64,000 bases of DNA from Amphibalanus amphitrite (GCF_019059575.1 NW_024882801.1:124001-188000); one strand, 5' to 3'. Numbered from the stretch's first letter, positions 35,989-46,679 are shown. Notes: generated by a model from the letters alone, not told the origin. Numbers and translations are program-made.

Positions 35989-37977
35989 ACTGAGCGGCGG
36001 CCGCCGGCGCTGCCGCTGTGGGCCCTGCTGGTCACCAGTGGCGCCGCCCTGGTGGCCTCCGCCGACACCAGCAGCGACATCTGTCCGGAGAAGTGCAGCT
36101 GCTCCGAGCAGACGCCGCGGGCCGTCAGCTGTCGAGGACGCAGTCTGGTGGAGCCCCCTGACGGCCTCCCACCGGACACGGCCGTCCTCGACATCAGCTC
36201 CAACCGTCTGGCCGGCGGTCTGGCCGAGCTCGGCCGTCTGACAGCGCTGCGCGAGCTCCGGCTGGACGACAACCGGCTGCCAGCGGTGCCGCGCGGCGCG
36301 CCGCTGCGCCTCCTCTCACAACTGCGGCTCCTCAGCATGACCCGGAACGGCATCCGGACCATGTACGAGGACGCGTTCCGGGGTCTGGTGAGTCTGGAGG
36401 AGCTGTCTCTGGCGACCAACAAGATCGGTCACATCGAGGATGAGGCGTTCTCTGAGCTGCAGTCGCTGCGAACGCTCAACCTGAGCGGTAACCAGCTGAC
36501 CACTGTGTCACCGGCCTGGTTCCGCCAGCTGGCTAACGTCACCACGCTGGACCTGTCAGGGAACCGGCTGCGGCACATGCCGGTCGGCGTGCTGGGCGGC
36601 ATGGCGGCGCTACGGCGGCTGCTGCTGGCGGAGAACCACATCACCTCACTACACACAGCATCACTGCTGGGCCCGCGCAACCTCTCCTCGCTCGACCTGA
36701 GAGGAAATCAGCTGACGGCGGCACCGAGCGCGGCGCTGCGGCGAGCCGCCCACCTGGACACAGTGCGGCTGTCGGACAACCCGTTCGCCAAGCTGCCGGC
36801 GGCGTCGTTCGCCGGCCTCTCCGTCCGTGAGCTGGATCTGAGCTCGCTGCCGCGGCTGCAAATTATCGACAGCGGCGCGTTCGTCAACCTGAGCCGCCTG
36901 GTGGAGCTGCGTCTGAACGGCAGTGGCGCGCTGAGGTACGTGGCGCCGCGGTTTGTACACGGCGCGCCGGCGCTCCGCCGCCTGCTGCTGCACGACACGG
37001 GCCTGCTCAGCCTGGCAGCAGAGCTGGCCGAGGAGCTGGCCGCGCCGCTGCAGCTGTCTCTGTACGGTGCGCCGCTGCGCTGCGACTGCGTGCTCGCCTG
37101 GCTACCGACGGCGCTGGCCTCAGGCTCAGTGACGCTCGCCCAACCGGAGGGCACACTATGTAAGACACCCGAGCAGCTACGCGGACGCCGACTGGACGCG
37201 GTGCCGGCGGCGACGCTGGGGGACACCTGCGGTCCGACGTTGGTGCCGCTCGGACGGTCCACCGTGCGGCGCGACACCGGCCAGCGGCTAACACTCGAGT
37301 GTCGCGCCACGGGCCGGCCGGCGCCGCGACTCAGCTGGAGGTCACCGCGGCAGAACACCAGCCGCAGCGGTGGCTCGCTGCTGCTGCGCCACGTCACCGA
37401 GGCGGACGCCGGCCGGTACTGGTGTGTGGCCGAGAGCAGTCGCGGCACAGCCAACAGGTCCGTCACCGTGCGGGTCCAGGAGGTGGACATCCACCTCTTC
37501 CCCACCGGCGTCTCCTCCAAGTTCGTCACGCTGGTCTGGAACGGCACGGCGCGCAACAACTTCCCCCGCTATCAGCTGATGTACGGGCGCGCCGGTGAGG
37601 ACGAGTCGGACTACGAATCGCGCATCGTCACCCCGTTCCACCGCTCCTACACTATCGGCGGTCTGCAACCGAGCACCAGCTACCAGTTCTGTCTCAGCTA
37701 CCCGGACCGCGACAGCCGACCGGTGCGCATCTCCTGTACAGACGTCCGCACACGAGACGCCGCGTTCATGACGCGAGGCATCCGCCGAGAGTGGACGGCA
37801 GCGGCGGCGGCGGCGGCCGGCGTGGCGGCGCTCGTGCTGGCCGGTCTGACACTGCTGGCAGTGGCGGCACGCCGCTACCGCAGCCGGCTGAGGGAGGAGA
37901 ACGACAAGGACACCGGCAGCCAGATCCCGCTGGAGAGCTTCTACAGCCCGCTGCTGAGCCAGTCGTCACCCAGCTGA
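35989..37977 (+). CDS. LRR-Ig-FN3 single-pass transmembrane protein (LRIT/LRFN/kekkon-like)
   Basis: Predicted cell-surface adhesion or receptor protein. A strong acceptor (GTCTGTTTTTGTTCCCAG, ending at 35988) opens the exon in phase 0, so the true start lies in an unseen upstream exon. The 662 codons here begin with the hydrophobic part of a signal peptide (LPLWALLVTSGAALV). They continue with an LRRNT cysteine cap (CPEKCSCSEQ...VSC), about 12 leucine-rich repeats (e.g. LRTLNLSGNQLTTV, VTTLDLSGNRLRHM), an LRRCT cap (PLRCDCVLAWL...C...C), one Ig domain (LECRATG...LSW...DAGRYWCVA), an FN3 domain ending in a Tyr-x-Phe-Cys strand, a transmembrane helix of Ala/Val/Leu, and a short basic tail. This order is shared by vertebrate LRIT and LRFN proteins; I cannot name the orthologue. 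GC3 is extreme. The stop is TGA followed by C, with a long open frame after it (next entry). Confidence 0.9.
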   Translation, partial: TERRPPALPLWALLVTSGAALVASADTSSDICPEKCSCSEQTPRAVSCRGRSLVEPPDGLPPDTAVLDISSNRLAGGLAELGRLTALRELRLDDNRLPAVPRGAPLRLLSQLRLLSMTRNGIRTMYEDAFRGLVSLEELSLATNKIGHIEDEAFSELQSLRTLNLSGNQLTTVSPAWFRQLANVTTLDLSGNRLRHMPVGVLGGMAALRRLLLAENHITSLHTASLLGPRNLSSLDLRGNQLTAAPSAALRRAAHLDTVRLSDNPFAKLPAASFAGLSVRELDLSSLPRLQIIDSGAFVNLSRLVELRLNGSGALRYVAPRFVHGAPALRRLLLHDTGLLSLAAELAEELAAPLQLSLYGAPLRCDCVLAWLPTALASGSVTLAQPEGTLCKTPEQLRGRRLDAVPAATLGDTCGPTLVPLGRSTVRRDTGQRLTLECRATGRPAPRLSWRSPRQNTSRSGGSLLLRHVTEADAGRYWCVAESSRGTANRSVTVRVQEVDIHLFPTGVSSKFVTLVWNGTARNNFPRYQLMYGRAGEDESDYESRIVTPFHRSYTIGGLQPSTSYQFCLSYPDRDSRPVRISCTDVRTRDAAFMTRGIRREWTAAAAAAAGVAALVLAGLTLLAVAARRYRSRLREENDKDTGSQIPLESFYSPLLSQSSPS

Positions 37978-38448
37978 CAGTCACCGGCCGGCGGCGGCCG
38001 GCGCTCGGCGCCCTGTTCGCGCCAGTGCACGCCGCGGCCGGCCCACCGCAACAACCGCCGCCAGTCGACGCCGGCCACGGCCTCGGGCCGGCACCTGACG
38101 CCGCGCGGCGGCCGCGGCCCGCGCCGGCCGCAGTGCGACTGCGCCAGTCTGCGCGGTACGCCGCTGGCCGGGCGGCGGCCGGCCGACGGGGACGGCTCGG
38201 GGCCCAGCGGAGCCGCCGCCGGCCCCAGCGGGCCCACAACCACAGAGGCGGTGGTGGAGAAACCACCTGAGTCGACAGAGCCAGCGACCAAGGCGGTGAC
38301 GGCCGCGGTGGAGCCGCGCCGCCACTCGGGAGGGGTGGAGCCCCGCCGCCACTCGGGTGGGGCGATGGTAATGCGCACAGACCATTCGGTCACAGAGACA
38401 GTGGACATTGAGACGGTGCCCATCATCGAACAAGAGCTCAAGAGCTAG
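37978..38448 (+). CDS. In-frame 156-codon extension after the LRR gene's TGA (candidate stop readthrough)
   Basis: The reading frame of the LRR protein stays open for 156 codons past the TGA at 37975-37977 and ends at TAG. It reads as a cytoplasmic tail: basic Arg/Pro/Ser-rich, then acidic, finishing TETVDIETVPIIEQELKS. A nine-residue tandem repeat (VEPRRHSGG twice, 38308-38334 and 38335-38361) differs at 2 of 27 bases, both synonymous third positions (CCG/CCC and GGA/GGT), which argues for selection on this reading frame. The stop context is UGA-C, the leakiest context in animals. Six bases further on, an all-GC stem can form (CCGGCC 37984-37989 with GGCCGG 37996-38001). Alternatives are an alternative splice that removes the TGA, a recent nonsense mutation, or an assembly error. 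Confidence 0.6.
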   Translation, partial: QSPAGGGRRSAPCSRQCTPRPAHRNNRRQSTPATASGRHLTPRGGRGPRRPQCDCASLRGTPLAGRRPADGDGSGPSGAAAGPSGPTTTEAVVEKPPESTEPATKAVTAAVEPRRHSGGVEPRRHSGGAMVMRTDHSVTETVDIETVPIIEQELKS

Positions 38449-39824
38449 AGCTGCCACAGCGCTGGGTGGCGGACGCGTTCAAACTAAGTGGCGAGCTTCG
38501 ATGGAGATTGGAAAAACTAAACCTGGGCGGTCTCGGAATACCGGGCCAAACGTTCCCGTAATATTCACTATCGCTTCGAAGCGCTAACGCACCAAGTATT
38601 AGTGAATTCATGTGCCAAACACTACGCTTACCATTCACTGCACCAGCGCTTTTTAATGCACAAAAGGGGTTGGATGTCTTGTTTGCAGATGTGTTGCTTA
38701 TGACGTGGAGATGTTATGATGTTGACAGAATATGAGATCTCATTAATACAATTCAACATTAAATGCATCCTTTTCCTCTAACTTTATGCTAGGAGAACAG
38801 CTCCTGCCAGACCCCAACAAAGAAATGACACACGAAATGAACCGTGCGACTGATCATGTCAACTGTCGACTCTACTACCAGCAGACGGCGGCCACAGACC
38901 ATCTCCCGGCCACCTAAATCTCAGGAACCGTGTGGGAAGCCGCCATCCATCACTGTCCCGTGGGCGCCCCGAATCCGCCAAAGGTCAGCCGGACATAATG
39001 TAAATAATGGACATGGCCAAACCCCGTGCTCTAACGTTGTTCGCCCAGATTATTTACGGCTAACCCAATCAAAAACTAGTTCGGCAGCAAACTGGCGGAG
39101 CTTCAATTGCAAATTACATCCCACCCAGTTGTCGCCATCAATAACAGAGAATGTAAAAAGAGTGTTATCGATTGTTAGGTATATTTATGATGCAACTCCC
39201 GCACTCCATCTAAAAGTATGAATACTACAGCACTTTATGGGCATGCACACTAATAAAATGGATATACAACAGTGATGATGGGACGTCGACAGCGCATATG
39301 ACTCCTCACAGAACCGTGTTAGCCCGCAGCTATTTCTAGCAGCCACACACGTCAGTCTGGTCTAGCATCAAACGAACCTCCATCTAAAAGACCTCGAATA
39401 GGTACGCCACTTGATCGCTCCTAACCAATTCTGACCCCTCAGTATGTTGGGCGAATATCGTCTTAACGGGAGCTTCACAACCGCTCAAATAACCCGACAG
39501 CTGGAGACGCATCGCCCCACCTAGCGGACTACACCCGTCTTTGGACACTTGGTCTGCGAGCCCAATATCGCAGAGTCTGAGTTTGCTGACCGAAAAGACC
39601 TACCGATCACCGGCTATAAGACATCACCCTCAGGTCTCCAGTCAAACTCAGGTCACCGCCGGCCACTGTCGGTCTCCTTCGGCACTCCCTTCTCTACTCA
39701 CCCTGCGGTCGCCGTCCTCTCACCAGGGGCTGAGCGGGCTCACCAGCTCCTCAAACCACGACCGTGTCCGTGGGTCGGCGGGAGGCGGCACGCGTCCGGT
39801 CGCGGCGCGGTGCGGCGACGCGTT
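38449..39824. other. 3' intergenic region between two converging genes
   Basis: AT-rich DNA between the LRR gene on the plus strand and LIN37 on the minus strand. No coding exon or structured repeat seen. The two 3' untranslated regions probably lie here. Confidence 0.5.
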
Positions 39825-41926
39825 CTAGCTGTCCGGTATGCAAATCGAGCTCAGCACGGCGAAGCTGTCCGTGTAGCGGCGCTCGTTGTTGGCAGCGGCG
39901 GTGCGCCACTGATCGCGCACAGAGCGCCACCGCGCCAGGTGCCCGGCGAGAATTTGGCTCTTCGGCGGCGCGTCATCCGCCTGGGTGAGACAAAAGGGTG
40001 GGTTAGATTGAATCAGCACACATCAGCAGGTACCTTGTATATGGTATATGGCTACGGCGAAGGAGACAATGCACGGACAAACCCGGCTTGAAATACGGCG
40101 GCACCTAGCAGAACACATTTAAAGGTACAGTGCCAACTAACAGTGTGAATAGACCGAAAACAATTATGGGCCCATGTTCACAAGTTCATCTGAAGATTTG
40201 CCTAACAAATTCAGCCATCCTCTTATAAGCGGCATGACAAAACTTCGAAATGTCAGCAGTCATCGGCATATCACATTCACTATCAAACTACGTAAACATC
40301 CACGCAAACAACCCATTCCAATAACTACCGAAGCTCCCCGTCCCCCGCTGCCTGCCGCCATGTCCCCAGTCACCTTGCTGGGCTGCAGCTCGGGTAGCTG
40401 GACGGGGTCGGGCGGCCGCAGTCCGGCCGGCACGCGCAGGTTGGCCGGCTGGCCGTCCTCATCCAGTGGCGGGAACAGCGGCGGCGGCAGCTGGTACACC
40501 AGGTCGCCGTCGGACGGCTCCTCCTTGGGCTCGGCCTTTGGCGGCGGCGCGGCGGCCGTGCCGTTCGGGTCGTTGGCCATCCAGGCGCGGCAGACGGGGT
40601 AGAGCGAGGAGCCGGCCGGGAACTGCGCCAGGTTCACGCTGCGGTCGAACAGTTTCATCACGTAGGTGTCGGGCAGGCTGCCGGGCGCCGCCGGCTTACG
40701 GCGACGCCGCTTGGAGCCGCGGCTCGGCGACGATATGTCCCTGGCGAAAGGTAGGGAGCAAAAATCAGAGCAATATTCGCACTAGGATGTGTGGCAGGGC
40801 TGCAATGGTTGCACAGACTTAATGGTATACCTGGCTTCCAAAATCTACCACTGATCACAGCAGACTGCTAAGCTAATTATAGTTAGAAATCTGCCTCAAA
40901 CAACGAAATAACTACACATGAGCTTTGATGCAACTGATTTATGACACATGTGAACAGTAAACTTGACAGAGCCCAACACTAGTCGTGTTTACATAGGGTT
41001 CCCTTAATCTTCCCCTATTTCTCCCCTATTTTCAGATCGAATTTTAGGCATCATAGCGCTCGCGTGTAACGTTGCTATGGACGCTATTGTTGTTAGAAGC
41101 ATACTAAGCATCGTTTATGCTGTAAACAATATAAATTGGGCTTATTTAATACTCGAAATTCAACAATTCATATTTTGAAGTAATTTTATCCTGCCCTTCA
41201 ATTCCCTGACGACGAATAGGGGAGGATTTGGTAGCGTAGCGCCTTTCCAAAAGCTGCTACGCTACCATATCCAGTGGTTCTCAAACTATCACATCACAAA
41301 AGCAGCGTGCTGATTGGCCGGCAGTTCCGAATCGTCCGAATGGTGGTCCCCGACTCGACAAGCGCACGTGCGCCGACTGAGGATTTTTAAGTGGCATTAA
41401 CGCATAAACGGCAGAAAGTCAAGGCGGAAATTCGACAGGTGCGGTGTTCTGATATTGCCGTGGATGTGATTATACCTACTTGAATAATAGCTCAGCCGTT
41501 TAAAGTATGTTAAATGCCAGATAGTTTTCTGATTTTTCTTGCTTTGAGCTTTCATGTGCTATCACTTTTACCTCAGTGTCTAGTCTGGAAGCTATTTGGG
41601 AGAGCCCTAAAGGTAAGTAACAATTGCAAACTGCTTCTAGAATGACTTAGTTGCGCCATATTTGTAGTGAAGCGAGGTAAAGGAGACAGAGGATTCCTTT
41701 ATAAGGGACATTTAAGAGACAAATAGGGGAAGATTAAGGGAACCCTATGTAAACACGGTTACTGCCACCTACACCAGCCAGCACAGTGTCACTGCCAGCA
41801 CGGAGCTCACTGGATATCGATCAGGTTGTCCTCCTCCGAGCTGTCCCACTCCGAGCCACGTTTTCGGGAGCCGGCCGCCTGCAGCGCCCCCTGCAGCTGG
41901 CCACGCGCCTCGCTGATCGGGTCCAT
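39825..41926 (-). CDS. LIN37: LIN37, subunit of the MuvB core of the DREAM complex
   Basis: LIN37 (Drosophila Mip40) is a nuclear subunit of MuvB, which represses cell-cycle genes together with E2F/DP and pocket proteins. Three minus-strand coding exons agree in phase: 41926-41811 (ATG, ends in phase 2 at CCA|GTGAGC), 40740-40374 (acceptor TTTCGCCAG, donor CAAG|GTGACT) and 39980-39825 (acceptor TCACCCAG, stop TAG). The total is 212 residues against about 246 in human. The second exon holds the family signature, TYVMKLFDRSVNLAQF followed by LYPVCRAWMAN, then an acidic linker and YQLPPPLFPP. The last exon holds the C-terminal helix HLARWRSVRDQWR...RYTDSF. The N-terminus has ARGQLQGALQ, like the ARNQL segment of vertebrates. 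A pyrimidine-rich AG just upstream of the ATG suggests a 5' untranslated exon further right. The first intron carries a transposon (40984-41757). Confidence 0.93.
40984..41757. mobile_element. DNA-transposon remnant in LIN37 intron 1
   Basis: Inverted ends of roughly 40 bp: the left begins CGTGTTTACATAGGGTTCCC and continues TTAATCTTCCCCTATTT; the right is the reverse complement with few mismatches. The 774-bp interior has no transposase frame. No clear target duplication. It lies wholly inside an intron of LIN37. Confidence 0.75.
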
Positions 41927-43276
41927 CGCTCTGGCTCCTGGAGGCACAAACATGTGTGTTGGGAGCCATCGCGAGCCACAGGGGTTGCAGGGCAACAGTC
42001 AAACAATGATCCAGAAAAAGGAGTGATGAGGCTAACCACTGATGTCCTGTACCAGTCATCAATGATGACTGGTACAGTGAATGCCATGTGAAAAGTCAAG
42101 TGTGTAAAAGTTGGTTTGCTGAAGCAATGCTTTTGAGAACATTAATCTCAGAAGGAACTTCAGCCCACTTGGCCGATTAATTTGTGATCATCTTTACAAG
42201 ATAGCTTTATCCCTTCTACCAAGCGCCAGACCTGTCTTGATGCATGAGAGTAATCCCTGCTGAGCATGCCAGGTGCGAAATAGAGTGGTGTGAAGTTCAT
42301 CCTATCCTCATGCCATTAACTTAGCAATTACCAGGCCCATTGTGCTGAAACTTGTCCTATAGGTAGGTCCCCACCAGGAAATGCATTCCCATGTCTCACA
42401 GTTGGGGTACTTATGCAAATGCAAGTGTGTACAGTGTGTCTAAAAAGAATGTACCGTCGCCACTACGTGGCGCTGGTGTCGCGAGCCGGTAGTTGGCTGA
42501 ATCCGCACCAGACCACACATTCCCAAGCGCTAGGTGACAGCTGCGCAGCGGCCGGTAGTAGCGTAAGCCCGAACCTTCGTGACACGACCCCGGGGAGGGG
42601 GGAGGGAGGGGAGCGGGCGGGGCAGCGCGTGTAGGGAGGGGTGCTCCAGCAAGCTGGCAGTTGTCGCGGCCAAAGGTCAAGGGGTCACACACCAAGCGAA
42701 CGGACGCTGATGTGGGTTCGTGGGGATCATGAACTTGTGTGTGGTAGGTGCGTCTTGCGATGCACGGGTGATACGCCAGGTCTATGCCAAAGGATTCAGG
42801 GGAGAGCTGAAGAAAAACATCTGGTCAACTACGGCGAATAATGGTGCTGAAAAATGGAAAGTAGGTATGGGTCAATGCAAGCCTTCATGACTATAAACAA
42901 CTTTTCTGAGGACGCAAAGGCCAGCATTGAATAACGATATCCGGATCGAAATTAGCAATGATTTATAATTAAATGCTGAACTGATAGCGCTGCAAAACCC
43001 TCCTAGTAAATTGTCAAGTCGGATTATACCCACTTGAATTAAACTATCCTAAATAAAATTGTTAATTAACTTTCTAACACTGACGTTCTTTATCATACGA
43101 TAAGTATGGGGTTAACCAAGATTCAGCATCTTCCGCGTTCAAACAATCACCTGTAAGGCTAGAACATTAATGGCCAGGTAAAAACATGGTCGGGATTTGA
43201 TTAACCGGATTATAAGTCAATTTTTTTTAGTCGGGATTTGATAAGTCGGATTTTTTTACGCCAACCGCATTTTTAA

Positions 43277-43743
43277 AGGGACACTCCCACCTTAACATTA
43301 GTTTTGAGTTGAGATAGCCAAATTGGTGGCCATGGCCTGCAAATACCGGTTTGGGCACTCACAACATCGACAAATGCTTTAATTCGGAGATATGGAATTT
43401 CAAACTTGCAGTTTTCGGATTCTAAGGGGCTAGTGCATTGGTATGCCCCCTTAGAATTTGTGACGTCAGCGGAGATCTAACGATTTTTAAATCTTTTACT
43501 AAAACGTTTGGTAGCACGCGGTGGTATATGCTGCTTTGCGCGCAACAAATGCCGCACTTTCAAATAAAGTCGATAGGAACAGCGGAGATCCCAAAAAGTA
43601 AACAAAAGTAAAAGTCTAATATCTTGAAAACCGGTGAATATTTTTCGATGAAATTTGGTAGATATTCGTTTTCGCTCTTTCTGAACCGAGCGACATCACT
43701 TTCGTGCCAATTCATTAACTTTTTTGAAGGTGGGAGGGTCCCT
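43277..43743. mobile_element. TTAA-flanked MITE inside mariner copy 1
   Basis: Flanked by TTAA (43273-43276 and 43744-43747). The ends AGGGACACTCCCACCTT and AAGGTGGGAGGGTCCCT are inverted repeats with one mismatch. The 467-bp interior is non-coding. It lacks the G-run/C-run hairpin of the A-E family, so it is a different TTAA group. Confidence 0.75.
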
Positions 43744-44349
43744 TTAAGTCAAGTCAGGTCACTGATCTATGACGTCATAAATGAGCAGTCCTAAAATGAA
43801 CTGTGTGAAACTGTCCTAAACTGTCCTAAAATGAACATTTTAGGACTGAGCTAAAATGTTCCAACTTCGCAACACCCTCAGTGCAGAGCTTTCATAGGGA
43901 GATGAAACTTACAGGATCTTATAGTATGATCGAGAGGTCTCACAACTTGTATAAATGTATATCTAGGATTTTCTGAAGGGTCGCCTGAGATCAGGTCAGT
44001 CTCTCACCATTAAAAGTCAGGGGAATATGGAAATAGCTAGTTTGGTCCGGAAATGATATACAACTATCTCAAATTCTCAAGCACACGGAATCGTGATTTC
44101 ATGCGCTCCTTGCAAGGTCTGATGCTTCAATTTTGCTTTGTTGATCTTGCGTGACGTCATTTATCACGTAACTAAGGCTATCAGTTTTTCGTCAATAACT
44201 CCCGATCAACTAAAGCTACCGAGTCGATAAAGCCACTAATGGACATGAAAAGACCTGCCGAATCGATTGATATGCAATATGACCTCCTTTGACCAGCTTC
44301 GTGACCTGACGGGCTGTGACCTGACCTTGACCCGAGGTTAACACCTTAA

Positions 44350-45221
44350 CTCTCGCCCGTATTGGTGTTTTTCCAGCCTCAAACGTATAAGGGTCCGTTG
44401 GACCCCCCTTGCCGTTTCGCCCCTGATCGAGCTAGAGCTTCGCGGAAAAAACGAGCGTGTTGGCCGTGACGAGAGGAAGTCGATGATACCCAATTTTAAG
44501 GTCCTAGGTCATCGGTTGACTTTGCAGGTCAGGTCAATGACCCAAAAGTCGGGGAAATCGGGACCTGTTAGAAAGTCGTAAAGCGTGGCTGCTATGGGGT
44601 TTTCGGGGTGCTGATCACGAATATCATGTTAGTTTTGATCACAGATGATGTCTTCATGCATTTAGGCCAGGTCGGGTCAGGTCAGGTCAGGTCAACCAGT
44701 AAGGGTATTCGTAGTAGGTGGCAACCGCCTCTGACAGCTTCGCAACATGTTACGAGGGCACCAAAACTACTTCGTAAATGTTCATATGGCTGCTAAATTC
44801 GAATTCAGCTCCTAAAACTGGCCTAGAAACATGTAAAACTCGAAAAAGTGAACCGAGGTCATCAAAGGTCAATGACCTGACCTGACTTTCCGGTGACCTT
44901 GACACCCACCCTAATGCATGGAAGCAAGATCATATCCCATGTTTGAACGCTTAAAACCACGAAAAGACTGCAAACGCGCCGCTAATGCGAGCCGACATAC
45001 GCCGAATCGCGATTCCGGCCAAACATGGTCTCGAAAAGTAGGTCGCAGGTCAAAGGTCATTAAGGTCAGGGTCATGACAATTTCAGGGTGGGTGTAAAAT
45101 TGATTAACGCGAGGGTACTGAAAGTTTCGTCGCGATCGGCCGCTTTTTACGCGAGTTATTCGCGAAAAATCGAGGGAGGGGGTCCGTTCGAACCCCCCCC
45201 CCCCCTCTATACGGGCGAGGG
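44350..45221. mobile_element. TTAA-flanked hairpin-ended element, copy E
   Basis: An 872-bp element is flanked by TTAA (44346-44349 and 45222-45225), with ends CTCTCGCCCGTAT and ATACGGGCGAGGG. Both ends have the family hairpin: GGGTCCGTTGGACCCCC on the left, and GGGTCCGTTCGAACCCCC on the right. The interior is homologous to copy D in reverse and carries AGGTCA repeats (e.g. 44660-44695). It lies inside mariner copy 1. Confidence 0.8.
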
Positions 45222-46439
45222 TTAAGTTGATCTCACCCGAAGAAAAAGTATACCATTCGACACGCCTGAGCTTGACAAACACGATGCTGCTAAAATCGCG
45301 GATCTGCGATCATTTTTAGCGAAGTTATTTACCAAAAACCGAACCTGTGCCTTGGGCCACTTGACCTGACCTCCGAAGTCATCGGCTGACCCTGGTCCTT
45401 AAATCGGAGACCAATCGCTGCATTTCGTAACGACACACACGATCGTTTCTTTCGTGAGGCTCTAGCTCAATTAGGGGCGAATCGGCGAAGGGGGTTGTTT
45501 CCTCACTTCCAACCCCCAACGTCCCCTCGGTATTCAGAAAACCTGAAGGTCCGGTGAGGGTTAAAACGTTTCTCCTGAACGAGGAAGAAATGTGAAAGTC
45601 AAAGCTCTATAGACGTCCTGTAAAAGTGGCCATAATAATAAATTCGTTAGAAATAAGATGCTTTTTAAACGACTTCCTCATATAAAATCGGGTGCTGGGA
45701 CCAATCTTATAAACGCTTTAGAATGGAAAGGGTGTCACTGGCTAAAGTTTGGGTGCAGAAAACGGCTATTACCTAAATGCAAAATGGTTTTCATGCATTT
45801 CAGTCAATTGTATATTGTCGGTCCCAGTGGCCGAGCTAAAAAAAAATCGGTAGTGTTTTGCATCTTTTACGCCCTAAGAAACTACACCATCTATCGAAGT
45901 GGGCGGGCTTATTTGAATGGGAGGGCGCATTATGCACGAATCGTGTGCTTTCGTTTATTTTGGACTATTTTACCACATCCACTGCTGGTATCACTATTAA
46001 TATTATCTAATGCCGTGAATACGACAGCATTCCATTTATAAGATTGGGGCAATGGAGTCGCGCCCCGCGAGCTCGGTTTTCCGCTGGGCCGCTACAGGCC
46101 AGGAAGTCGGTCTTCGCCTGAGGGCAGGACAAAGGTCAGCAAGGGTCAGCCAGGTATCGCCAAGTGCCGAGCGAAAGCCGCTCCCTCCCCTCTCTTCCCC
46201 TCTTCTCCCCTCCCCACCTCGGTACAGATGGGGAGGGACCGAACTGCCAATGACATGCGAGCGGTCAAGGCCGCTCGCGCGGCAGCGATCCTGGCGGCCG
46301 GGTGCCGCAACTGGGATTCAGCCAAGTTACCGATTCGCCTCCTGTGGGAGACCCAAACCAGGGGACATACTTTTTAGATATACTGTACATGCGCAGGCCT
46401 TTTCCAGATTTTGGGAAGGTGGCCGGGCTAATTTCCTTC

Positions 46440-46615
46440 CCTGACCTGAAAATGACCTCAGTAAAAATTGTAGACCTTGCCCGTGCGTATCCGATGCCGT
46501 TTACCGCTTGTCGCTATCTTGCTTCGTTCTCGAGATCTTAGGGGGGGGGGGGCGGTCATCCGCCCCCCCCCCCCCGTCGGTACTAAGTTGGCGCAGACCC
46601 CCGTCGGTGCGAGTG
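46440..46615. mobile_element. Right-end fragment of a copy-A-type TTAA element
   Basis: This segment matches the reverse complement of the left end of element A (10568-10740), including the GAGATCTCGAGAACGAAGC region, the G-run/C-run hairpin and the GACCCCCGTCGGTGCG terminus. It ends at TTAA 46616-46619. The rest of the element is missing toward the mariner copy 1 junction. Confidence 0.75.
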
Positions 46616-46679
46616 TTAACCCTCGCCAGGCGAGGGCCTTTTCCATAACACGGACGGCGAGGGGGGGGGAGGGTTGGTA

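Larger units (their letters stand above)
42432..46385. mobile_element. Mariner-like non-autonomous element, copy 1 (with internal insertions)
   Basis: Flanked by TA on both sides (42430-42431 and 46386-46387). The termini are CAGTGTGTCTAAAAAGAATG on the left and, reverse-complemented from the right, CAGTATATCTAAAAAGTATG. TA duplication and CAGT ends fit Tc1/mariner. The first 600 and last 1100 bp match copy 2 (46894-48646). Copy 1 has an extra central 2.2 kb that contains a TTAA MITE (43277-43743) and TTAA element E. No transposase is encoded. The recurring frames of about 110-130 residues at its right end are shared with copy 2 but have no recognisable domain. Confidence 0.75.

Noticed and set aside
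36429..37668. Several minus-strand frames of 80-280 residues opposite the LRR gene
   Set aside because: Antisense shadows of a very GC-rich coding sequence.
37975..37977. TGA as a selenocysteine codon
   Set aside because: LRR-Ig-FN3 receptors are not known selenoproteins, and no SECIS-like element was recognised. Stop readthrough is the simpler hypothesis.
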